A stretch of DNA of 64,000 nt from Motacilla alba alba (taxonomy: Eukaryota > Chordata > Aves > Passeriformes > Motacillidae): assembly GCF_015832195.1 (NCBI RefSeq), contig NC_052028.1, positions 1,841,501-1,905,500 of the forward strand, read 5' to 3'. Positions 1 through 10,266 of this stretch are shown in pieces. The notes under the pieces are model-generated. The model had not been told where the DNA came from, searched no databases, and worked only from the letters and a program-made list of their open reading frames with translations. Within the stretch, counting starts at the first letter, position 1; each line of letters begins with the position of its first letter. Made by a program: the position numbers and the translations under genes.

Positions 1-545
1 CTGTGCCATGCCACACCCGGAGTGCTCACAAGGAACCAGCCCCTGCAGGGACCTGGGAGCAGCACCTGTGGATCCGAGGTGTGACATCCACGGAACGGAT
101 GAGGCTGGAATCACCCCTGCATCCCCCAGGCTGTCCCTACACCAGAGGGGCTCCACAATGTTTCTAGTAAAATGTTGAAAAATCCTGTAGTTTTCTTTGA
201 CTGTACCTATTGAGAGTTGTTTACCAACCATTACTTTGTTTGAAGTGTGATCTCTTTCTTTTCATTTTTACTCCTTGAGTCTCTGCTATGCCTTGGGCAG
301 ACCTCTGTAATATTTTGTAGGCCTTTCAAGCTGCGTAACTTAATATTTGGATACTTGATAACTTGTTTTATTATGTAATTGGTAAAATGGTGATGTGTAT
401 TAATGTTAGTTCAACCATATATTTATACTGAATTGGGAATGTGTGGTTATAGTTCTGTGGGAGAAATACTTTTGCCAGTGTTCACCAGCTTGTAAAATCT
501 AGTGCAAGAGCTTAAAGCATCTAAATAAAGACTGAAATGCACTTA
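1..545 (+). other. candidate 3' UTR end of an upstream + strand gene
   Basis: From about 160 the sequence changes from GC-rich to strongly AT-rich, with TTTT/ATTT-rich, non-repetitive text typical of a terminal 3' UTR. A canonical AATAAA lies at 524-529, followed 12-16 bases later by a short A run at 543-548, a plausible cleavage region. GC-rich DNA resumes right after. No coding frame with recognisable protein lies in 1-160, so the stop codon is presumably left of the window. I do not recognise the gene. A 3'-end retrocopy is the alternative: the A run is only six bases, which argues weakly against it. Confidence 0.5.
524..529 (+). terminator. AATAAA polyadenylation signal
   Basis: Canonical hexamer near the right edge of the AT-rich block, with GT-containing sequence 20-50 bases downstream. 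It is the best placed poly(A) signal in the window; other AATAAA words (such as the one near 45552) lack a 3' UTR-like context. Confidence 0.5.
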
Positions 546-1044
546 AAAAACCAGATAGTAAGGTCCAGATAAGCTGGTAGCTCTCACATATCAGAACCAT
601 AACCACACGTGCAGGCACAACATTCCTGCTTGTGCCCAGCCCATCCCAGAGCTGCATCCAGCAGGGCTCTGCCCGTGCCAGGGAATGCCTGATCCTTGCA
701 GGGAGGGTTCTGTGTGCCAGGGAGGCTCTGCCAGCCTGAGAAGCTTTGGAAAGGCGCCTGACAGGTTGGGGAGCGTTTTCCTGCAGGGCATCGTTTCACA
801 GCTTCGAGGTGTTTGCTCCACTGGCATTCCTGTGCAGGCAGGACAGGCTGGGAATACCAACAGCTGAGTCAAGGCACTGGCAGGAGAAAAAGTGGGTCCA
901 GTTTTGGCATGGGCACATGAAGGGGAGGAGGAGGAGGCAGCTCCCACGGGCAGGACAGAGAAACGCTCCCACACAGAGCCTGAGCATGGGCTCACCTGTG
1001 CTGGCCAGGCTGGGTGAGGCCCCGAGCAGCCCGGGCCAGTGGGT
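546..1044. other. unique GC-rich non-coding interval
   Basis: About 500 bases of moderately GC-rich, non-repetitive DNA just past the candidate poly(A) site. It has no splice-bounded conserved reading frame and no repeat I recognise. Open frames on both strands overlap each other and have low-complexity Pro/Ser/Gly/Ala content. Confidence 0.5.
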
Positions 1045-1130
1045 GGCATCCCTGCCGTGGCAGGGCTTTGGAGTGAGATGGTTTTCATGGTCCCTTCCAA
1101 CGCAAATCATTCCCCGATTCCACGATTTGT
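1045..1130 (+). mobile_element. CR1 LINE, short 3' end
   Basis: Contains the CR1 3' terminal text: a 'ccctgccgtggcagggctt' hairpin-like segment, then 'ggtcccttccaacgcaaatc' and a degenerate ATTC-type tail. Only about 85 bases remain, which is typical 5' truncation of a non-LTR retrotransposon. Confidence 0.8.
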
Positions 1131-2185
1131 GACCCTGGAGGTTCACCTGTGCTTCATCTACAGCTTATGAGCAGCTCATTGGGTCTCTTGCATTTCAGCT
1201 TCCATGCAGCTTCCCTCTGACCTGGGCAGAGCCCTGGGCTCAGGATGAGGGGCGAAATCCCATGGGACCACCCCAGCATCCAGGATTTTGGGGTCAGGAT
1301 GGTGCCCTGAGCCCATGTGAGCTCCGTGCCTCCGCTCGTGCCGCCTGCCACCCCAACTCCAAATACTTCCATGACAAATAAATGCCACACACCGCCCACA
1401 GCCAGAGCGAGGGGAGAGCTAAAAATACTCTCCCCTCACGGCTGCCAGCAAACCCCAGCAGGGCCACCTGCCAGCAGGGAGCCAGAGACACCCCAGCAGG
1501 GCCAGGCACCCTCCTGACGCTCAGGAACAGGAATAATTCCTGCCCTGGCTGCTGGAATGGGCTCCTCAGAGCCGGGATGGGTGCCCAGGCAGCTCAGCCC
1601 AGCTGGCAGCTCCCCACGCTGCCTCCAGACAAAGTGGGAGGCACAGATCCTGGGGAGACAGGCGAGGAAAACCCCAAGGAGGGGTGACATCTTTCTCTGC
1701 CACCTCTCCAGGGCCAGCAGAATTGCCAGAGCAGGGGGAAAGGCATCAGCGAGGCTGTGGAGCTGCTGGCACAGGGGAGGGGGACAGTGCCGGGGACAGG
1801 GGACACTGCTGGTGGGACAAGGGTGCTGATGTGTCGCTGTGGGGTTGGGACAGGGACATCAGAGCAGCCTATCCCGCTCTGGAGAGAGGGATGGGGATGG
1901 TGGGGAGGTGCTCCCGAGCCTCCATCACCCTGCACCAGGCACCCCCAGTTCTGGGTGCTGGTGGCACCTTCCCACGGTGGCCAGCAGTGTCCTGGGCAAG
2001 CAGGAGGGCACAGGCAACTGCCCTGGCCCCAGATGTCCTGCAGGCTCAGCCTCTCCCCTGAGCAGCTCTCATCAAAGTGCCCGTAGGGAGCAAGGTTTGC
2101 TCCCCCTTTGAAAGCTCCTGGACTGCCAAGGATGGTCCACATGGACTGTGGCCAGCAGGAGCAGGGAGCTCACACTTCCCCTGCC
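1131..2185. other. unique GC-rich non-coding interval
   Basis: No repeat, CpG cluster or convincing exon. A 182-codon minus-strand open frame (1594-2142) has only biased Pro/Gly/Ser/Cys composition and sits among opposing frames of similar length, as expected in stop-poor DNA. Confidence 0.45.
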
Positions 2186-2187
2186 CT

Positions 2188-2758
2188 GGGCACTGGTGAG
2201 GGCACACCCTGAGTGCTGTGTCCAGCTCTGGCCCCTCAGTTTGGAAAGGATCTTGAGACGCTCGAGCACGTCCAGAGGAGACAATGAGGCTGGAGAGGGG
2301 CTGGGAACATAAACCCCATGAGGAACCACTGAGGGAGCTGGGGGTGCTCAGCCTGGAGAAAAGGAGACTCAGGGCTGCCCTCATCACTCTCCACAGCTCC
2401 TGAAAGGTGCCTGTGCTCAGCTGGGGCTGGGCTCTGTCTCCAGGCAGCACTGACAGAAGCAGAGCACACAGCCTCGAGCTGCACCAAGGGAAATTCAGGT
2501 TGGATATCAGGAAAAAGTTTCTCATAGAAAGAGGGATAAAGTTCTGGAATGGCTGCCCGGGGAGATGGTGCAGTCACCATCCCTGGGTGTGTTTAACAAA
2601 GCCTGCATGTGGCACTGGCTGCCAGGGTTGAGTTGAGGTGCTGGGGCTGGGTTGGACTCGATGACCTTGGAGGTCTCTTCCAACCCAGTGATTCTGTGAT
2701 TCTGTGATTGTGTGATTCTGTGAATTCTGGGATTCCGTGAATTCTGAAATTCCCTGAT
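2188..2758 (+). mobile_element. CR1 LINE, ~570-bp 3' fragment with expanded tail
   Basis: Reads as the end of CR1 ORF2 plus 3' UTR: 'gagtgctgtgtccagctctg', 'gtccagaggagacaatgagg', 'gctcagcctggagaaaagga', 'ggttggatatcaggaaaaag' and 'ggctgcccggggagatggtg', ending in 'ggtctcttccaacccagtga'. The tail at 2691-2758 has about eight ATTCTGTG-like octamers, the first two perfect. It shares its subfamily with 15873-16328 and 23580-23850. It carries no intact reverse-transcriptase frame. Confidence 0.93.
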
Positions 2759-3320
2759 CTCTGGGCAGGCAGCGCCTCAGGAGCTGTGGGAAGCTGTTCC
2801 CTTCAGCCCCCAGGAGCTCAGGGACAGGATGTGATGGGCAGCAGTGGGCCACACGCTGCCTCTCATCCCCCAAAATGAAAAGCTGAGATCCTGGAGGACA
2901 CATCACAGTGTAAAGAGCGTGAAAGTAAAAAACATCTCACAGCTCCCTGCCTGCCTGGCTCGACAGAGATCTGCCCACTCAGGCCGAATCTGGAGCCATG
3001 GAAAAGGAGCCAGAAGAGCTTTGTCTCTGTTCCAACCCTTCGGAGATTTGAAACTTGACAACAATGCGGGAGAGATTTTCACCTTGTTTTTACAGATTAT
3101 CAGTGCATGAAAACACTGCCACACTCCATGCCAGAGCCATGGAGCAGACCTGCTCCCAGTGCCCAGGGAGAAACCTCCTCCCATCCCCACAGCCAGCAGC
3201 CCCCGAGCTGTGTGTGTGTCCTGTCAGCCCAGAGCACCCTCAGCTGCACCCACAGCTCCCTGCAGCAGCACCCCGTGAGCAGTGCCCACCCCCCTGCAGG
3301 GCTGCCTCCCACTCTGGGGT
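2759..3320. other. unique non-coding interval between two CR1 copies
   Basis: Mixed-composition DNA with a mildly AT-richer stretch at 2870-3110. No exon, repeat or strong motif is evident. Confidence 0.4.
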
Positions 3321-3321
3321 C

Positions 3322-3762
3322 TCCAGAAGGACGAGGAGGCCATGGAGCTGCTCCCAGGGCTGGAGCCCCTCTGGAGCCAGGCTGGGAGAGCTGGGGGTGC
3401 TCATCTGGAGAGGAGAAGCTCAGAGCCCCTGCCAGGGCCTGAAGGGGCTCCAGGAGAGCTGGAGAGGGACTGGGGACAAGGCATGGAGGGACAGGACACA
3501 GGGAATGGCTCCTACTGCCAGAGGGCAGGGATGGATGGGATATTGGGAATTAGGAATTGTTCCCTGGGAGGGTGGGCAGGCCCTGGCACAGGGTGCCCAG
3601 AGCAGCTGTGGCTGCCCCTGGATCCCTGGCAGTGCCCAAGGCCAGGTTGGACATTGGGGCTTGGAGCACCCGGGACAGTGGAAGGTGTCCCTGCCATGGC
3701 AGGGATGGGATGAGATGAGATTTAAGGTCCTTTCCATCCAAACCATTCCCTGATTTCATGAC
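3322..3762 (+). mobile_element. CR1 LINE, ~440-bp 3' fragment
   Basis: Shows the series 'ggctgggagagctgggggtg', 'ggatgggatattgggaatta', 'ggcacagggtgcccagagca', 'tggatccctggcagtgccca' and 'gtgtccctgccatggcaggg', with the end 'aaaccattccctgatttcat'. The same subfamily recurs at 8480, 35262, 48476 (+) and 55577 (-). Frames of 100-230 codons here lie inside the element and are not host genes. Confidence 0.93.
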
Positions 3763-5853
3763 CCAGAGCCCACCCAAAGCTGCAGAGGCTCTTGCTCAGG
3801 ACGGCTTTGCTTGGGCTGCTCTGCACCCCAAATGTGACGCCTCTTTCCCCTTCCTCCCTGCATTCAGGCTTTCCTGCCCTGATCCTGTGTTTGCCAAATC
3901 TGGGAGCCCCCATGAGCTCCCCCGTTCCCCCTGGATTTCCCAGGGCAATCCCAGCCCGGAGGATCCCGATTTCCCACTGAGGAGGAATTTATCCAAAGGA
4001 AGAAAATCAAGGTAGGACCCTGAGCCCGTGGCAATCCTCAGGGCACGGGAAGCTGCTGCAGAGGAGCTGCATTGCACAGGACTGAGTCATCCACTCTTCT
4101 TGCTGCCTCATGTCGGATATAATGGACATGAGGGGAAAAAAAAAGCAGGATTATATTTTCTCTTCTCCCGCCAGCCAGTATCCTGAAGTGTGGCACTGTG
4201 GGGACCAGCCTGGCTCCTTCTGGGGCACCGCTCAACCCTGGAGAGCCTTGAAAGGTCTCCCCTGGCTGTGTGCAGGTTTTCCCAGGGACAAGGAGCAGGT
4301 GAGATGCTTCCTGCCGGGATCTTTCCCGGGACCAGGTTGCCCGCAATCAGTGGGTGCCACACGGCAGGTTCTGAGCTGTTCCTTTGGCATGTTTGTTCCA
4401 GCAGCCCGGGGCTGAATAGCCGGGGTTAGGAAAGGCTCTGATTCACCCAGTGGGCTCATTCGAGGGCAGTTTCCTGTCCCTGCTCCCTGCTCCACCCTCC
4501 CAGGTGCTGCCGGACTGGTTGTGCCGCTGCTGGAGCAGGACAAACACCCCTGGGGCTCCTCCAGTGCCAGGGGGCATTTCCTGCCCCACAGGCAGCCAGC
4601 TCAGCCCACAGTGGCCAGGCAGCTCGTGGCAGGTCCCCTCCACTCCTGAATCCACCCCGGGATGCTCCCGCTGGAGACTTCCCCAGTGGATGTGGAGCCC
4701 CGCTGCTCCTGGCTGGGCCACCTTTCAGCAGTGGCTGGAAATAAATCCCCAATCTCGCTGCTGAAATCTGCAGCTGACACACGAGCCTGGCAGGGCAGTA
4801 AAGAGCGATGAGGAGCCAGCAGCCTTCAGCCCAGGCTGATCCAAGCATCCCTATTTCATCCTCCAGCTGAGAGTTGGAGCTGGGAACAAGCAGTGCCGGC
4901 TGCTCCTGCCAAACTGAGCCTGGGCTTCGGAGAAGAAATATGCAGGAGGAAGTGAGGTTTAGCATCCCTGCAAACCTGAGGGAAGGGGAGAGCTGCTGCT
5001 GGGGGCTGAGGAAGCCCAAGGTGGGCTGAAATTCCCGTGAAAGACAGATAAATGTGTCGGGAAGGAACAGGAACAGTGAGGGGGGCGTTGGTACTGGTAA
5101 AGCCCTGGGGAAAATAAATGCTGCCATGTGCAGGGAATTCCCCTTTCCCCCAGGAACAAACAGTCCAGCTCCATCCCTGCTCTGGGAGCTGTTCCCCTGG
5201 CCGAGGGAGGCTGTGGAGCAGAGCTCGGAGAGAGATCCAGGGAGGAAGGGATACTGCAAAGAGAAGAGGGAAAAGGGAAAAGGAGTGGTTTTTTCTCCCA
5301 ACTGACTCATGTCTGCATTGCCGTGAGTCAGCATGGCAGGATCACCTGCCCAGGGCAGCCTTGGCATAGAAATGATCTGCAAGCTCCCTCCCAAAGCACC
5401 CCAGGATTCCATGCCCGTGCAGGAGGGGATGGGGGTGGCTCTGCCCCTCCAGGTGCTCCCGCTGCCCTGGGCAGGGTGTAACCCCCTGGGGGTGTCCCTG
5501 TGTCCTGGTGTGTGTCCTGCCAGCCCAGGGGTCCCTGTCCCCTTAGTGCTGCCTCAGTGCCACCTTTGCAGAGTGCCAGGGGCTCAGATCCCCATCCAGG
5601 AACTAATCCTGCCTAAAAATACTCCTTTTTTATTGGATATTTTTACTGGCTCAGTTCTGCAGGGAAATTCCTCCAGTCCAACACTGTCCCAGCCACTGCC
5701 CAGTTGTCCCAGTATAACCCGGGCAGCAGTGGGGAGAGTCCTCCCCAACACAGGGGACACAAAATGCCAGGACCCCTCTGGCAGTAGGGTCCCCTCGGTG
5801 CCCCCGGGCAATGCCCCACGCTGGGGGTGAGCAACACCCTCTGCTCGCAGTCA
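3763..5853. other. unique GC-rich non-coding interval
   Basis: About 2.1 kb. It holds the longest open frame in non-tandem DNA of the window, 318 codons on the minus strand (5412 down to 4456). That frame has no recognisable domain and its composition follows the local GC bias. Small A-rich patches occur at 4130-4160 and 5090-5120. I see no exon. Confidence 0.4.
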
Positions 5854-6043
5854 CAGGGTGCAGAGGGTGACAGAGCTCCCCCCTGCAGGGTGCAGAGGGT
5901 GACAGAGCTCCCCCCTCCAGGGTGCAGAGGGTGACAGAGCTCCCCTCCCCAGGGTGCAGAGGGTGACAGAGCTCCCCTCCCCAGGGTGCAGAGGGTGACA
6001 GAGCTCCCCTCTCCAGGGTGCAGAGGGTGACAGAGCTCCCCTG
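5854..6043. repeat. 32-bp minisatellite, 6 copies
   Basis: Units begin at 5854, 5886, 5918, 5950, 5982 and 6014 with exactly 32-bp spacing. The constant part is 'cagggtgcagagggtgacag' followed by agctcccc; a 4-base spacer varies between units. It generates a repetitive open frame on the minus strand (a Cys-Thr-Leu / Leu-Cys-His-Pro type peptide) with no evidence of being a gene. Confidence 0.96.
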
Positions 6044-6480
6044 GCCGCTTCGGGAGCAGAGGAGCGCCCGGATCCCCGGCAGAGCGGAGGGAGCGGGATT
6101 TGCATCTGCCCGAGGTGGGACTGCAGCGGGGCTCCCACCTCACCCTCCCTCGCTCCCTCGGGAATTCTGCCCCGCTTTCCCACCCTGCTTTCCGCCCTCA
6201 CTGCCTTCCCACCCCCTCCCACGCCAGCCGGCTCCCGGGGCTGCATCCCGGCAGAAGCATCCTCCTCCTCCTCCTCCTCCTCCCCCCCAGGCAGCCCCCG
6301 CCCAGCCGTGGCAGCTCCCACCCCGCTGCCAGGAAAGCGCAGAGTGCTGGGATCCCTGCCAGAGCCCGGCTCCTGCGCCTCAGCTTCCAGCGAAATGCCA
6401 GGAACGTGCTCTCCGGAGCCTGCCAGGTGCCGGGAGAGACGCTCTGCAGCGCTGGCACTGCGGGGGCTCGGGCGGGCCAC
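6044..6480. promoter_or_regulatory. CpG-rich segment with a perfect octamer site
   Basis: CpG dinucleotides are frequent (for example the GC-rich text at 6044-6130 and 6230-6260) compared with flanking CpG-poor DNA. A perfect POU octamer ATTTGCAT lies at 6098-6105. A TCC microsatellite (about 8 copies) lies at 6259-6285. This could be a small CpG island, but no exon or splice donor pairing supports a transcription start. Confidence 0.35.
6259..6288. repeat. TCC trinucleotide microsatellite
   Basis: Eight uninterrupted TCC copies followed by a C run, inside the CpG-rich segment. They encode a Pro/Leu or Glu/Gly homopolymer-like stretch depending on frame. Confidence 0.9.
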
Positions 6481-7631
6481 GCGGGCCCTTGGCTTTGGGG
6501 TGCTCACATCAGTGCCCACCGCGGTGTGCCACCCCAGGGCTGGGCACTCCCCTGCGCCCCTGCCTGACCCCAGACCCTCGGGAGCCTCCCGAGCATCGGG
6601 GTGGCTCACAAAGCACGCCTGGGGTGGGCACCTGCAGCTCGGGGCTGCAGGGGGAAGCGCTGGGGGGAGTGGGAAGGACCCTGCAGAGCCTGAGGGGAGC
6701 TGAGCTCATCCACACCAGGTGAGTCTCCTGCTCCTTCCTGGGGCAAAGCGAGGTGGAAAATCACCAAGGAACGGCCAGGAGGTGGGTAATGAGGCTGGGT
6801 GCACCCAGACCCCTCCCCACATTCCCACTGCCCCATTCCCCCTGCCCTGAGCCTGGGAAGCCATCGGGAGCTGGATCTGTGCCCACGTGCCCAAGGGACA
6901 CCTGTTGCTCCATGGCACCGGCAGCAGGGGAAGGAAGCAGAGGATCAGTCCCCACCACACCCTCAGGCTGAGTGGTGGAAACCTTCACCCACGGGGTTTT
7001 CTTCCAGTTCTTTCCCTTTTTCTCACCATTCCTTGTGTTTTTCCCACATCCCAGCACCGATCACTGCCCCTCCAGGGTTTGCAGGTTCCCTGCACAAAGC
7101 ACAGCCCTCCACGCCCTCTGTGCCCCTGCTGTGTGGCACTGCCATGCCAGCCTCCAGGGACATTTGGGTGATGTCCCCTCCCAGACCTGTCACCGGCATC
7201 CCTATCAGCCACTCCTGTGAGGCCATGGGATGCCTGTCACCCATCAGCCCTGCAGGGATGGTCCCTGGGAAGAGGAGGGATGGGCATGGATCATCCCAGG
7301 CTGCTCCTGGCACTGTCAGCACTCCAACAGGGCATTCTCGTGTCAGAGAGCATCCACAGAGCAGGAAAAACCCTGCAAAGTGTCCCATTTTCAAAAATGG
7401 CACTGCAAAAGGCAAGGGACATGAAGTCAAGTCTCTTCTTTCAAACCTCCTTCCTCCCCCTGGGAACAGGGAAGTGAGGGAAGCACGGGGAATTCTGTGT
7501 GACCCTTGCACGTGGCACACTCAGGAGTGGCACTGAAAGCCGGGCACACCTTGCTGGCAGTGCCCAAAAAGGCTGTGCCACCCCTCCAGAGGCCAGAGGA
7601 GACCAAATCCTGCCCTGTGAGCACCCTCGGG
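6481..7631. other. unique GC-rich non-coding interval
   Basis: Non-repetitive DNA with a small T-rich patch at 6990-7050. No exon or mobile element is recognised. Confidence 0.4.
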
Positions 7632-7683
7632 TGAATGCCACCACTGAATGCCACCACTGAATGCCACCACTGAATGCCACCAC
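7632..7683. repeat. 13-bp minisatellite, 4 copies
   Basis: The unit tgaatgccaccac starts at 7632, 7645, 7658 and 7671 and is perfect in all four copies, which suggests recent expansion. Confidence 0.96.
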
Positions 7684-8479
7684 TGCTGCCGTCTCTGCCT
7701 CGGCGCTCCCCAGGTGCTGGCTCCAGGTTTATTGCCAGGGCTGTGTCACCCTCTGCCTGCTGAAGGACACAGAGGCCACCTGATCTCCAGGGCACGTGGC
7801 CCCTGGTCTTTGTCACTCCTGGGCAGCAGAGTCGCAGCTGCCAGGGGCAGGAGCAGCAGGGCAGCACCTGCTGAGCCCCCTGGGGGTTTGTCCTGGCTTG
7901 GCTGGGGGAGCAGGGATGGCACCTGCAGCATTGCCAGCCACCCCACACGGGTGGGACACACGGGGCCCGAGTATTTTTATCCTCCCCAAGTGTGTGTGAG
8001 TCACTCACTTGTCTCTCCTCCACATCAATCCCTCCCAGCACAGCGCCAGCTCAGAGGGAGCGAGCAGGGGAGAAGGATTTCAAACCCAGCTCTCCTCACA
8101 GGCTGGAGGAGGGGAAAGGATGGATCCATCCCTGCTCACCCCCCAACCCAACCCACTCAGCCCTCCCTCTGCTGCCATCCCCAGCTCAACCCAAGAGCTG
8201 CAAATCCCCTCTCTGCCAGCATGGTCAGCCTCAGAACCGCCTGCTCCTGTCCCAAAGAGCTGCTTGGGCAGGGGGTGGCACTCAGCAGGAGCCAGGCACC
8301 AGCACATGGCCAGGAAAGACCTGATGTCCCAGTTTTCTGAAGGTCTGAGTGTGGCCGTGCCCAAAGCAGCATTTGCACATTTCCTTTGTGAAGAGAATTT
8401 CCCTGGATGCAAATTCCCCGTCTGCAGATGCCTGGGGCTGCCACGGGGGAGCTGGGGGAGCTCTGTCCCCGGGGCCACC
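7684..8479. other. unique GC-rich non-coding interval
   Basis: No repeat or exon seen. A perfect octamer ATGCAAAT lies at 8407-8414 in a slightly AT-richer patch (8360-8420). Confidence 0.4.
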
Positions 8480-8758
8480 CATGGAATGGCTGACAGGATA
8501 AGGGAATGGCTTCAAAGGGACAGAGAGTGGGTTTAGATGGGATATTGGGGTAAAATGCCCCCCTGGGAGGATGGGCAGCCCTGGCACAGGGTGCCCAGAG
8601 CAGCTGCAGCTGCCCCTGGATCCCTGGCAGTGCCCAAGGCCAGGCTGGACATTGGGGCTGGGAGCAGCCTGGGGCAGTGGGAGGTGTCCCTGCCATGCAG
8701 GGGTTGGATGAAGTTTAAATTCCCTTCCAAGCCAAACCATTCCATGATTCCATAATGC
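8480..8758 (+). mobile_element. CR1 LINE, ~280-bp 3' fragment
   Basis: Begins near 'ggaatggcttcaaagggaca', then 'gatgggatattggggtaaaa', 'ggcacagggtgcccagagca' and 'gtgtccctgccatgcagggg', ending in 'aaaccattccatgattccat'. It belongs to the same subfamily as 3322-3762. Confidence 0.92.
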
Positions 8759-9197
8759 CACCACCAGGCAGGGTCAGCTGTGGGTCTGAAGGGGGAGAAG
8801 AGGGACCTGAGCAAAGGGCTCTGTGTCCATCTGAGCTGATCAGGACAGATGTGACTTTGGGATCTCAGAGCAGAGGCCTGGGGGCTGCTCCCCTCCCTGC
8901 AGCCCCTTGAGCTTTGTAGCTTGGGCCAGGGAGCCTCAGCCATGAGGAGCTGCAGGGTGAGGGACCCCTGCACCCCTGGCTCCATTCTCTGGCTCCTTTG
9001 CCAGGAAAGGATCCAAGTCCTTGTGGCTGGCTCAGGTCAGGGGTCTGGGCTGCAGCACCAGGGGGAAAGCACATAAATGGAATGAGCACTGGGATCTGGG
9101 AGCCTGGCGCGTGTCCCTGGCACTGCCACCACCCTGCAGGGCTGCTGCCAGCACCCCAGCTCTGGAGCAACCAGAGACCCGGGGCTGAAGGCTCCTG
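8759..9197. other. unique non-coding interval
   Basis: GC-rich DNA without recognisable repeat or exon, between a CR1 copy and a minisatellite. Confidence 0.4.
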
Positions 9198-9361
9198 CTG
9201 CTGGTCCCTGGCAATTCCAGCTGCTGGTGCTTGGCAATTCCAGCTGCTGGTCCCTGGCAATTCCAGCTGCTGGTGCTTGGCAGTTCCAGCTGCTGGTGCT
9301 TGGCAATTCCAGCTGCTGGTCCCTGGCAATTCCAGCTGCTGGTGCTTGGCAGTTCCAGCCT
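9198..9361. repeat. 23-bp minisatellite, ~7 copies, with higher-order structure
   Basis: Seven tandem 23-bp units starting 'ctgctggt'. Three variants occur: A (ccctggcaattcc), B (gcttggcaattcc) and C (gcttggcagttcc), in the order A-B-A-C-B-A-C. The last six units form two copies of a 69-bp B-A-C trimer. Short repetitive frames on both strands come from the array. Confidence 0.95.
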
Positions 9362-9869
9362 CTGGCCTTGGATGGGATTTGCAGCTTTAGCTTCGCTCCT
9401 GCACTGCAGAGGTCGGGGCTGTTTCCTTGCTCCTGCTCCCACCTGAGCTCCAGCAGTTCCTACCACAGAGTGGGAGTTGGGGGCCTTGGGGACACTTGGG
9501 GACTGACAGGACAACCCCATCCTCACCTGGGGCCAGCCAGGAGCTGCTGTGCTGGCACCTCCTGTCCCCTCAGAGTGGTGCTGGGAGGGGCCAGGGTGGC
9601 ACAGAGGGGCCGGGAGCCAGGAGCTGCTGGTCCATGTGTCAGGGATGAGAGGTCCCTGTTGGCTGTGAGGACTTGGGGACAGCTCATGATCTCATTTTTC
9701 CACATTTCCCTGTTCTCCATGATCTTCCCACGTGTTGCCCCTGCTCCCTGCCTTCTGCATGAGTCTGTGGCCAAGGATGTGCAGGAATGGGAGAAAGGCT
9801 GAGTTGTGAGGATGAGGAAGGTGGGGGTCAGGCCAGGCTTGGACTCGGTTGGCACCATAGGAGATGGGT
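9362..9869. other. unique non-coding interval
   Basis: GC-rich with an AT-richer patch at 9680-9730. No repeat or exon identified. Confidence 0.4.
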
Positions 9870-9961
9870 TTGCATCCCCCTGAGGGGGCTGGATGCTTCT
9901 GAGGGGGCTAGATCCCACTGGGAGGGCTGAATCCCACCAGGGGGTTGGATCCCACCAGGGA
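9870..9961. repeat. degenerate ~20-bp minisatellite
   Basis: About 4.5 diverged copies of a unit like 'tcccaccagggggctgga'. Two copies contain CCACCAGGG; the one at 9935-9945 (CCACCAGGGGG) matches the core of the CTCF motif. Confidence 0.75.
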
Positions 9962-10144
9962 CTGGGTGAAGTTCTTTCCTGCAGCTCTGTGTGTGGCCCT
10001 GACACTCTGGGCATGGAGCCAGCGGCCCTCAGAGATGGGAGCACAATTTTGGGATGTCTCTGGAGCCCTCCAAGCCCCCCAGCCCTGCTTCAGGCTCATT
10101 TTGCAGCACGGAGCAGCCCCGCATCCCACAGCACCCCCTGCTCC

Positions 10145-10266
10145 TAATCGCCCTAATCCCTTGAAACAAAGCCGTAATCCCGGGGAGCTCAGCGAGGCAG
10201 AGCGGGGCTCCCGCACCCTGCCATGGCTGCACGGTGCTCTAATCCCAGAGCAAACTGCTCTAATCC
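10145..10266. promoter_or_regulatory. cluster of TAATCC/TAATCG homeodomain sites
   Basis: Same-strand sites occur at 10145-10150 (TAATCG), 10154-10159, 10175-10180, 10240-10245 and 10261-10266 (all TAATCC). TAATCC is the established core for K50 homeodomains (OTX, PITX, GSC, CRX, bicoid). Five in 122 bases of otherwise GC-rich DNA is a homotypic cluster. The last two sites lie in a ctctaatcc(c/t)ggag-like context that recurs, so part of the cluster may be a decayed duplication. Confidence 0.45.

Noticed and set aside
4456..5412. 318-codon minus-strand open frame, the longest in non-tandem DNA
   Set aside because: No recognisable domain. Opposing frames overlap it on the other strand, its residue bias follows local GC content, and vertebrate genes are not single uninterrupted frames of this kind without other support.
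5854..6043. CRISPR-like repeats with short spacers
   Set aside because: The 'spacers' are 4-base variable parts of a 32-bp unit.
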